The notes under the pieces were generated by a model. It made no database searches. It saw only the letters and a list, made by a program, of their open reading frames with translations, and was not told where the DNA came from. Below are positions 52,372 to 59,131 of a stretch of 64,000 nt of DNA, one piece after another. A program made the translations under genes and the position numbers. Source of the DNA: Pseudomonas hormoni (lineage in GTDB: Bacteria; Pseudomonadota; Gammaproteobacteria; Pseudomonadales; Pseudomonadaceae); assembly GCF_018502625.1 (NCBI RefSeq), contig NZ_CP075566.1:1989001-2053000 (forward strand), given 5' to 3'. Each line of letters starts with the position of its first letter. Within the stretch, counting starts at the first letter, position 1.

Positions 52372-53223
52372 TCAGTCCGCCTTGCTGACGGTGATGCCCA
52401 GTCGGGTCAGGGCCAGTTTCAGCGCATCGGCCAGGTTGGCTTTGGTGACCACGCCTTGCAGGTCCAGCCCCAGGTGCACGATGGTCTGGGCGATCTGTGG
52501 ACGCACGCCGCTGATGATGCAATCGGCGCCCATCAGGCGAATGGCGGTCACGGTTTTGAGCAAGTGCTGGGCGACCAGGGTGTCGACGGTCGGCACGCCG
52601 GTGATGTCGATGATGGCGATTTCCGAGCCGGTGTCGACGATGCGCTGCAACAGCGATTCCATCACCACCTGGGTGCGTTGCGAGTCGAGGGTGCCGATCA
52701 TCGGCAGCGCCAGTACGCCGTCCCAGAGTTTGACCACCGGGGTCGACAATTCAAGCAGCTCTTCCTGCTGGCGCTTGATCACCGCTTCGCGGGATTTCTG
52801 GAACGTGCGGATCGTGTGCATGCCCAGCGCATCGAGCAGTTCGGAGACTTCCCAGAGTTGTTCGGCCAACAGTGCCGGGTTGTCCTGGTAATGATTCTGC
52901 AACAGTGCGAACAGAGGGCCTTTCAGCGCGAAGATGAAACTGGCGGTCTGCTGCGAATCCTGGCCGAGGAGGGCGCGGCTATGGGAGAGCTTTTCCAGAA
53001 ACTGGCGAATCTCGTCCCAGCCTGGTGCCGCGACATTCTGGCTGTTGCCGTTTTCAAGGCCGGCGATGATCAACTGCAGAAATTCCGACGTCTGCTGCTT
53101 CAGATCCAGCTCTTTTATATTGCGTGTGGCACCACTGGTCTCAAGGCCGTGCGCCCAATCGGCAAGCAGTTGCGCCTGAGTTGTCTTCATCGCATTGAGT
53201 GTGGTGGTTTGCAGTGCTGCCAT
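52372..53223 (-). CDS. RsbR-like stressosome sensor (N-terminal sensor plus STAS)
   Basis: A 283-residue protein. Residues 1-145 are all-helical, like the RsbR non-heme globin sensor, though shorter in recognisable motifs. A linker helix (REAVIKRQQEELLELSTPVV) joins a STAS domain (residues 160-280). Thr178 in LPMIGTLDSQR and Thr208 in IIDITGVPTVDT lie in the blocks where RsbR proteins are phosphorylated; exact equivalence needs an alignment. ATG 53223 is chosen for an AGGGAG site 9 bases upstream; the frame is open to 53340. It is the first gene of the six-gene operon and should sense the stress signal. Confidence 0.92.
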   Translation of the reverse strand: MAALQTTTLNAMKTTQAQLLADWAHGLETSGATRNIKELDLKQQTSEFLQLIIAGLENGNSQNVAAPGWDEIRQFLEKLSHSRALLGQDSQQTASFIFALKGPLFALLQNHYQDNPALLAEQLWEVSELLDALGMHTIRTFQKSREAVIKRQQEELLELSTPVVKLWDGVLALPMIGTLDSQRTQVVMESLLQRIVDTGSEIAIIDITGVPTVDTLVAQHLLKTVTAIRLMGADCIISGVRPQIAQTIVHLGLDLQGVVTKANLADALKLALTRLGITVSKAD

Positions 53224-53424
53224 GTGCCGTGACTCCCTGGAAGTGTGCGCCGATTCCTCAAAAAACGACCGGTGCAAGTCAGTGACATTTCTCGTATGGA
53301 ATAGTTGTTTTCTCCCGCGGGATATTTTCATCCGGCGCACCGATGGAACGATGCCTGCCGCAAAGCTTCGAATTCACAAGGCCGGTGTTTCAGCCGCGCA
53401 ATGTCAGTGACGAACGAGGTGCAT

Positions 53425-53613
53425 ATGACCGATCAACGTGAGCTTGAGGAAAACGCTAAAACCGCCGAACCGGAAAGTGCCGATAAAGCGGTTGACCAGA
53501 AGAATCGCAACACCGACAACGACAATGAGTTCAGCCCGGGCTTCAAGCCGCATCCGGATCGCCCGAAACCTGGCGAGGAGACGGACGCGGACATCGATAC
53601 CGACGGCGGCTAG
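53425..53613 (+). CDS. Small hydrophilic acidic protein
   Basis: A 62-residue protein, almost wholly charged or polar, without hydrophobic core (NTDNDNEFSPGFKPHPDRPK). It is probably disordered. ATG 53425 has a GAGG site 6 bases upstream; upstream in-frame ATGs at 53401 and earlier lack one. It is divergent from the stressosome operon (202 bp between starts), so it could share its control. I do not recognise a named family; small hydrophilins of this kind are often stress-induced in pseudomonads. Confidence 0.65.
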   Translation: MTDQRELEENAKTAEPESADKAVDQKNRNTDNDNEFSPGFKPHPDRPKPGEETDADIDTDGG

Positions 53614-53623
53614 GACCGGCACA

Positions 53624-53866
53624 AACAAAAGACCGCCTCCATGGAGGTAATGCTGTTCACTTAAGCGCGCTTGGATCGTGCATACCTTTGTGGCGAGCGA
53701 GCTTGCTCGCGCTGGGCTGCGTAGCGGCCCCAAAAGTCTGACAATCATTGCCGATTTTTGTGAGTGCTACGCACTCAAACGGGAGCAAGCTCCCTCGCCA
53801 CAGAGTTCTCAGATTCAGAGCACGCTTAGGTGAACAGCATTACCTCCATGGAGACGGTCCTTTGTT
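53624..53866. repeat. 243-bp near-perfect palindrome with a REP pair at its centre
   Basis: The outer arms (53624-53667 and 53823-53866) match inverted over about 44 bases with four mismatches: AACAAAAGACCGCCTCCATG and GAGGTAATGCTGTTCAC can be read from both ends. Inside each arm lies a REP unit of the GTGGCGAG(C/G)GAGCTTGCTC type. The whole could fold into one long hairpin. It fills the space between convergent genes. It may be a MITE or one of the longer repeat families of P. fluorescens. Confidence 0.8.
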
Positions 53867-53876
53867 GTGGCGTGCG

Positions 53877-54398
53877 TTACTTGCTCGGATGGGCGGCTTG
53901 CAGTTTTTTTGCCGCATCCAGGTGCTTTTCCAGACCCGGCAACATTTTTTGCGCGAAACCTTTCAGTTCAGTGGCGCCTTTGACTTTGTCGTCGGTCACG
54001 GTGTTGGCTTCTTTCTTGAACAGTTCGATGGTGTCTTCGTGCGCCTTGACTTGATTGTTGGCATACGCGGCGTCGAACGACTCGTCACGCATGTCGAGAA
54101 TCTTTTCCTTGGCCTGCTTCACCAATGTCGTGGTGTCAGGCACCTCGATGTCGTGTTTTTTCGCGATGGTCGCCAGTTCGTCGTTCGCCTTGGAATGATC
54201 GGTGATCATCATGTTGGCGAATGCCTTGATGTCGGCCGATGCGCTTTTTTCCAGGGCGAGCCGGCTGGTTTCGATCTCGGCGATGCCGCCAGCGGCCGCC
54301 TTGTCGACGAAGTCATTGGAAGTGGCCGCGAAGGCCGCGCCCATGCTGGTGCTCAAGGCTACGGCCAACGTGAGGTTGCGCAGGGTGAATCCGTCCAT
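53877..54398 (-). CDS. DUF4142 family periplasmic protein
   Basis: A 173-residue helical protein. The signal peptide (LRNLTLAVALSTSMGAAFAA, cut after AFA) precedes a DUF4142 domain with DFVDKAAAGGIAEIETSRLA, IKAFANMMITDHSKANDELA and the late FAQKMLPGLEKHLDAAKKL helix. The domain is ferritin-like in helix layout and common in pseudomonads, often stress-related, but its function is unknown. Confidence 0.88.
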   Translation of the reverse strand: MDGFTLRNLTLAVALSTSMGAAFAATSNDFVDKAAAGGIAEIETSRLALEKSASADIKAFANMMITDHSKANDELATIAKKHDIEVPDTTTLVKQAKEKILDMRDESFDAAYANNQVKAHEDTIELFKKEANTVTDDKVKGATELKGFAQKMLPGLEKHLDAAKKLQAAHPSK

Positions 54399-54615
54399 TG
54401 GTTATTCTCCACACAGGTTTTCATGGGCGATCAGGTGATCGTTAATCTGTGGAGGCCGACGGACGGGCAAAGGTTTTATCGGGTTTGCGACAGGACGACG
54501 AACGGACACCGCTGGTCTGATAGGCGGTCGACAGAACCTGCAGACCAAGGCCATTCTGATAGTTGGTGAACGCAATCGATCGCGTTTGCCACCGATCAAC
54601 AAACGGAGGTGTTCC

Positions 54616-54855
54616 ATGCCGGTGCCACACGACCTTTATCAGGACTTGAAACTTTCAAAGGAAGATATCCAGCAAAAACGCACCAAGGATCCGTTACTGG
54701 ATTCACTGATCAACAAGTATTCGCAGGCGGACGCCGAGGTGGTAAAGGCTGAAACCGCCCAATCGGATGCGCCCAGTGATGACGCACTGAAGAAGCTCAA
54801 GGAGAAGCGCTTGCAGGTCAAGGACAAGATCGTCCAACAACTCCAGTCATCCTGA
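54616..54855 (+). CDS. DUF465 (YdcH-like) small coiled-coil protein
   Basis: A 79-residue soluble protein. It shows the YdcH/DUF465 pattern of two helices: HDLYQDLKLSKEDIQQKRTK then LLDSLINKYSQADAEVVKAE and a C-terminal ALKKLKEKRLQVKDKIVQQL. ATG 54616 has a GGAGGT site 7 bases upstream. The function is unknown. It is part of the small-protein group next to the stressosome operon. Confidence 0.78.
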   Translation: MPVPHDLYQDLKLSKEDIQQKRTKDPLLDSLINKYSQADAEVVKAETAQSDAPSDDALKKLKEKRLQVKDKIVQQLQSS

Positions 54856-54965
54856 CATGTCGCTCCAGCCACCGACGACCGGTGGCTGAAAAATTGGAAC
54901 GGCGATAAATCCCGGCACCTCGAATGATTAGAGTCCGACTTTACGGCTCCATGCGAGGTGCCTCA

Positions 54966-55208
54966 ATGAATGACCCAAAGTTCCCGAGCGAAGAGCAGGG
55001 CGGCTACGACCCCATCCCTACCCATCCCGAGCCCTTGAGCCCGGGGCGCACCACCGTCAACCCTGAAGATGAACCGGGTATCGACGAACTGCCGAACAAC
55101 GAAGGCGCCATCCCCATGGACCAGGACGACGGCACCGACCTGGACCCGGAGCGCGTGCGGGAAGAAACCGATAACGCGGTGCGCGATGGCGAGATGGATC
55201 CGCGGTAA
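54966..55208 (+). CDS. Small acidic hydrophilic protein
   Basis: An 80-residue, very acidic, proline-rich protein (DDGTDLDPERVREETDNAVR near the C-terminus) with no hydrophobic core; it is probably disordered. ATG 54966 follows a GAGGTG site at 8 bases. It resembles the protein at 53425 in character but not in detail. Function unknown; a desiccation or osmotic hydrophilin is one possibility. Confidence 0.65.
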   Translation: MNDPKFPSEEQGGYDPIPTHPEPLSPGRTTVNPEDEPGIDELPNNEGAIPMDQDDGTDLDPERVREETDNAVRDGEMDPR

Positions 55209-55227
55209 GCCAATCACCCCCAATATT

Positions 55228-55320
55228 CTGTAGGAGCTGAGCTTGCTCGCGATGACGGTCTGTCAGACACATCAATGTTAATCGTGCTGCCGTCATCGCG
55301 AGCAAGCTCAGCTCCTACAG
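55228..55320. repeat. REP doublet (GTAGGAGCTGAGCTTGCTCGCGATGA type)
   Basis: CTGTAGGAGCTGAGCTTGCT and its inverted copy lie between convergent genes. Confidence 0.85.
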
Positions 55321-55321
55321 G

Positions 55322-56422
55322 TTATTTCGGTGCCTGTGACAACGCGGTGCTCAACGGCAACCGCACCATATGCGTCGCCTTCAACGACCCGAAATACAAC
55401 CACTCTCCATACTCACGCACCGTGGTGATCGGGGAGTAGTTGTCGCTGCTGCCGTCCTGCAGATTGGCAATCACCTTGCCCTCGACATCCAGCCCTAACG
55501 CAAACCCGCGTTTCTCCACCGGTTTGGGCAGAACGGTCATCGCCCGCACGATCATCTTGCGCACGAAGGGATGCGCTGCCGTGCCATCGAGCAGTGCGTT
55601 ACGCGGGGCATACAGCGCCACCCAGAAACGATCCCTGCCATTGAACGCGAGGTTGTCCGGCAGTCCCGGCAAGTTGTCGATAAACAGATCGTGGGTGCCG
55701 GCCTTCGGACCGCTCAGCCAGTATCGACTGATGCGATAGGCACCCGTTTCGTTGACCAGCACAAACGCCTCGTCCGGTCCCAGGGTCACGCCGTTGGCAA
55801 ACTCCAGTTTATCCAGCAGGACTACCGTTTTACCGGTCTGGAAGTCATAGCGCAGCAAGCGACCATCGCCGCCGTGCTCAATGATCGCCTCGCCGTCGTG
55901 GCCGTATCCGAAGCGGCTGGAAGCATCACTGAAATAGGCGTAGTGCCCGGACTTGTCGATGGCCACGTCGTCGGTGAACCCGAAGTCCACGCCATTCGCC
56001 GCCGTGGTCAGTGCGATCAATCGCCCCTGAGCGTCCAGCGACAGCAAGCCCTTGACCCCGTCAGCGATCACTAGCAAACCATTGGGATGACGTGCCAGGC
56101 CCAACGGCCGGCCGCCAGTGTCGGCCAGCACTTTGGTGACCTTGCCGTCGAGACTGGTGCGAATCAGCCGACCGTCATGCAGGCCGGTGATGAGGACATT
56201 TTCTTCCAGCAGCAAGGCTTCCGGTCCGTCGATATCGTCGGCACCCACACGCTCCACGCCTTTGAGGCGCTGGTTGTCGGCGTACGGCCCACTGGTGAGT
56301 GAAGGCGCCGGTGGCGGCATCCAGGCCACCGGTTGCACTTTGGTCGGCATCAGCAACAGAAACGCGGCAATGGCCACGATCACCAGCAGCACGACGCGGC
56401 GAAACGTGACGGTCCTACTCAC
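55322..56422 (-). CDS. SMP-30/strictosidine synthase-like beta-propeller protein, membrane-anchored
   Basis: A 366-residue protein with one N-terminal membrane anchor (VVLLVIVAIAAFLLLM) and a periplasmic six-bladed propeller. Blades are recognisable by GPEALLLEENVLITGLHDGR, GRPLGLARHPNGLLVIADGV, then FTDDVAIDKSGHYAYFSDAS and NGVTLGPDEAFVLVNET. The family contains strictosidine synthase-like, gluconolactonase and paraoxonase-like lactonases. It overlaps the desaturase-like gene upstream by 4 bp, so the two probably act on the same lipid or lactone. Confidence 0.87.
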   Translation of the reverse strand: MSRTVTFRRVVLLVIVAIAAFLLLMPTKVQPVAWMPPPAPSLTSGPYADNQRLKGVERVGADDIDGPEALLLEENVLITGLHDGRLIRTSLDGKVTKVLADTGGRPLGLARHPNGLLVIADGVKGLLSLDAQGRLIALTTAANGVDFGFTDDVAIDKSGHYAYFSDASSRFGYGHDGEAIIEHGGDGRLLRYDFQTGKTVVLLDKLEFANGVTLGPDEAFVLVNETGAYRISRYWLSGPKAGTHDLFIDNLPGLPDNLAFNGRDRFWVALYAPRNALLDGTAAHPFVRKMIVRAMTVLPKPVEKRGFALGLDVEGKVIANLQDGSSDNYSPITTVREYGEWLYFGSLKATHMVRLPLSTALSQAPK

Positions 56423-57573
56423 ACGGTGACTCCTGCCGGGGCCAGGTGCTTGTGGGCCATTTCGCGCAAGGCCAGCATCGACGCGGCCGATTCATGATCG
56501 ATGCGCCGCTTCAGCAACAGACGGTTGGCGATGCGCATCGCCAAACCGCTGAACTGGTATTCCAGGGTGCGGACAAACCGCGTGCCGTCGCCCTCGGCCT
56601 CACATTCGTAAGTCACCTCCAGCGACAGGCCATGATCGCCCTGAGCGCGAGCGCTCCAGCGACGACCGGGCAAATACTCGTTGACCGCCCAGCTTAAATG
56701 CCCCTCGCGCCCGCCGGCCCGGATGTCTTCTTCAAAGCGCGACCCGGCATGCAGCGGGCCGCCCTGACCCTCGACCTTGAGCGACGACGGGTGCCACTCC
56801 GGCCAACGGGTCACGGTGCTGGCATAGGCGAGCACATCAATCGGGTTGCCGGCAATAGTGATCTGATGCTGCATGCGGGTCATGGGCGTTCTCGTCGGGT
56901 GCAGGTACGTGGGCTCGGGCTCCCAATAAAGGGTGCCGAACAGGTAGTCCGTCAGTGGAAAGACGATGTTGAAATTGCGCTCCTGCATCAGCTCCCGGCG
57001 GTGATGCAGTTCATGCAGGCGACGCATCTGACGGATCCACGGCCAGCGTGTCACCGGGTTTGAGGGCGGCAGGTGCTCGCAGGCATGGAACACTTCATAG
57101 GTCAGGTAACCGAGAACCAGACAGCCGCCGACCAGACCCGCGACGTTGGCATCGAACTGCTCGAGCAGCCACCAGATGGGCAAGGTGATGACGAGCGTAT
57201 GCATCACGATCAGCCAGGCCGGGAACAGGATCACCCGCCAGTCGCGGGCGCTGTCGTAGGTCATGTGGCCGGGAGCGAAGAAGCTGTGATGGTCGCCGGC
57301 ATGGCGGGCATAGAACATCCGCGCGAAGCTTTTTTTGTGATGCCCGAGGTGGCGATGCACCGTGTACACGCCCAAGTTGAAGAACAACAACGTCAGCGGT
57401 ACCGCCAGCCATTCCAGCGGCAGCACCTGATGCACGCTGCTCCAGAATGCACTGATGGCCAGCAAGCCGAACAGCAGCACAAACCCGCCGTGCAGCCAGG
57501 GGTTGTAGCGTGGATGAATGTCCGCGCGATAGCGGCTGCGAAAAGCCTCGGTGGTCTGCCTCACTGCGTTCAC
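56419..57573 (-). CDS. Sterol desaturase/fatty acid hydroxylase fused to an SRPBCC domain
   Basis: A 384-residue fusion. Residues 1-235 are a membrane di-iron hydroxylase: several hydrophobic segments and the histidine boxes VHRHLGHHKKSF, HAGDHHSFF and LHELHHRRE. Residues 245-384 are a START/SRPBCC ligand-binding domain (EWHPSSLKVEGQGGPLHAGS, then YECEAEGDGTRFVRTLEYQF). It would hydroxylate or desaturate a lipid, with the second domain holding substrate or product. The start GTG/ATG region at 57573 follows a LysR gene by 97 bp. It is coupled to the SMP-30-like gene. Confidence 0.87.
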   Translation of the reverse strand: MNAVRQTTEAFRSRYRADIHPRYNPWLHGGFVLLFGLLAISAFWSSVHQVLPLEWLAVPLTLLFFNLGVYTVHRHLGHHKKSFARMFYARHAGDHHSFFAPGHMTYDSARDWRVILFPAWLIVMHTLVITLPIWWLLEQFDANVAGLVGGCLVLGYLTYEVFHACEHLPPSNPVTRWPWIRQMRRLHELHHRRELMQERNFNIVFPLTDYLFGTLYWEPEPTYLHPTRTPMTRMQHQITIAGNPIDVLAYASTVTRWPEWHPSSLKVEGQGGPLHAGSRFEEDIRAGGREGHLSWAVNEYLPGRRWSARAQGDHGLSLEVTYECEAEGDGTRFVRTLEYQFSGLAMRIANRLLLKRRIDHESAASMLALREMAHKHLAPAGVTV

Positions 57574-57670
57574 CTGTGGTTATTGTTGTCCCAGCAGATT
57601 AGACGATCCCGCCGTTTCCGGCGGGCCGAAGCCAGGGGACACAAACGCCATGTTCCGGTGTAAAGCGGAC

Positions 57671-58534
57671 TCAGGTCAGCGGGTTCCAGCGTTGCGACCA
57701 GTCATCGTCGGACTGGATGACTTTGCGCAGCAGGTCGAAGGCGTGTTGCAGGGTGGCCGAGTCACGGTCGCGGGAGTAAACCAGATAGGTCGGGTAGCTG
57801 AATTCCGGGGCTTTCGGCACTTGTTCCAGTACACCGCTTTCCAGGTAACTCTGCACCACGCGGGTACGAAAGTAGCCACTGCCGCCGTTTTCCAGAATGT
57901 ATTGCAAGGCCAGGGGGCCGAGGTTGAAGCTCAGCGCCGCCTTGGCTTTCTCCGGTAACGCGGCATCGTGCTGACGGCGGAAGTCCTGGCCCCAGTCGAT
58001 GTACACGTAGGGATCTGGCTTTCCGGCCAGGCGTACCAGAATCAGTTTTTCTTCCAGCACCTGCTCGACTTGCAGGCGCGGCCAGTATTCGGGCTGATAG
58101 ACCAGCGCCGCGTCCAGCACCCCCAGTTCCAGTTGGCGCAGCAGGTTTTCCCCGTCGCGGATCTCCATGCGCAGCGCGTGACCGGGAATCTTCTCCCGCA
58201 GTTCGGTGGCCCAACTGAGCATCAACGGGTTGCACAAGCTGACTTCGCCGCCGATGTGCAGTACGTCGTGGTAACCCTCAGGCAAGGGCAAATCCCGGCG
58301 CGCGGCTTCCCAGGTTTCGACCAGTTGATTGGCGTAGACCACAAAGGCTTCGCCGTTCGGGGTCAGACGAGCACCGGCGCGGTTACGCACGAACAGTGTG
58401 CTGCCCAGTTGGTTTTCGAGTTTCTGTACACGTGCGGTGATCGCGGTCTGGGTGACGTGGAGTTTTTCCGCTGCGGCGGCGAGGCTGCCGTGGCGGACGA
58501 TTTCCAGAAAGGTACGGGCGAGGTCGATGTCCAT
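57671..58534 (-). CDS. LysR family transcriptional regulator
   Basis: A 287-residue regulator. The helix-turn-helix is in MDIDLARTFLEIVRHGSLAA and KLHVTQTAITARVQKLENQL; the effector domain starts near residue 90 (DVLHIGGEVSLCNPLMLSWA). ATG 58534 gives the standard LysR N-terminus; the frame is open to 58636 but with no family resemblance there. It is transcribed in the same direction as the desaturase-like pair and may control it. Confidence 0.9.
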   Translation of the reverse strand: MDIDLARTFLEIVRHGSLAAAAEKLHVTQTAITARVQKLENQLGSTLFVRNRAGARLTPNGEAFVVYANQLVETWEAARRDLPLPEGYHDVLHIGGEVSLCNPLMLSWATELREKIPGHALRMEIRDGENLLRQLELGVLDAALVYQPEYWPRLQVEQVLEEKLILVRLAGKPDPYVYIDWGQDFRRQHDAALPEKAKAALSFNLGPLALQYILENGGSGYFRTRVVQSYLESGVLEQVPKAPEFSYPTYLVYSRDRDSATLQHAFDLLRKVIQSDDDWSQRWNPLT

Positions 58535-58603
58535 GGGGAGGCCGGTGCGGGAGGTTTGGGCATTGTAAACGGATACAGGCGGAGTCGTTTGTTGCGCCAG
58601 ACT

Positions 58604-58846
58604 TTTGTCGAATGGGCCGCTCACAGCATCACTCAATCAACGTGGGCCGAGGCTTACTATCGGCAGCAGCGGGCAAAAGGATGCTCATACCAAGCGGCGC
58701 TGAGAGCACTTGCTTTTAAGTGGATCAGAATCGTCTATCAGTGCTGGAAAACCAGCACTGTCTATGACGAGATGGCTTACTTGCAGGCTTTAACGCGGCG
58801 CAGATCAACGTTGGTAGAGGCGCCGATGGAGGTAGTCACAGGTTGA
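58604..58846 (+). pseudogene. IS110 family transposase C-terminal remnant
   Basis: About 80 codons to the stop at 58846 read STWAEAYYRQQRAKGCSYQA, then ALAFKWIRIVYQCWKT and YDEMAYLQAL, the standard C-terminus of IS110 transposases. The N-terminal DEDD catalytic part is absent; upstream bases belong to the LysR gene. Confidence 0.8.
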
Positions 58847-59131
58847 CGGACAGGCTCAGGGCGTGAGGGGGCGACTACCGCCACAGCAACGCGAGGCGGC
58901 CTAACCGGCCGGCCTGGCTCTTCGGATGTACGCATTCCTCCTGTGGCGGGCCCACGGAGCAGGACCGGAGCGAGGGCATGGCGAGCCTTAGTGAGCCACC
59001 GTACGTCAGGGGCGCAGGCGCTTGGTTACTTGGCGCTCTTCCAAGTAACCCGCCGTAAGGGCGGAACCAATAGCAGCCGTTACCGCAGCAACGGATATGT
59101 ACACCATCAAAACCTCCGCCGCCGGACATAT
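58847..59131. repeat. Dispersed Pseudomonas intergenic repeat, no gene
   Basis: This 285-bp stretch includes CTTGGTTACTTGGCGCTCTT, the palindrome CAAGTAACCCGCCGTAAGGG and the end CGGATATGTACACCATCAAA, a sequence type I recall as recurring near IS110 remnants and elsewhere in Pseudomonas genomes. No start with a ribosome site is seen. The short arms (GTTACTTGG/CCAAGTAAC) form a hairpin. Confidence 0.5.
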
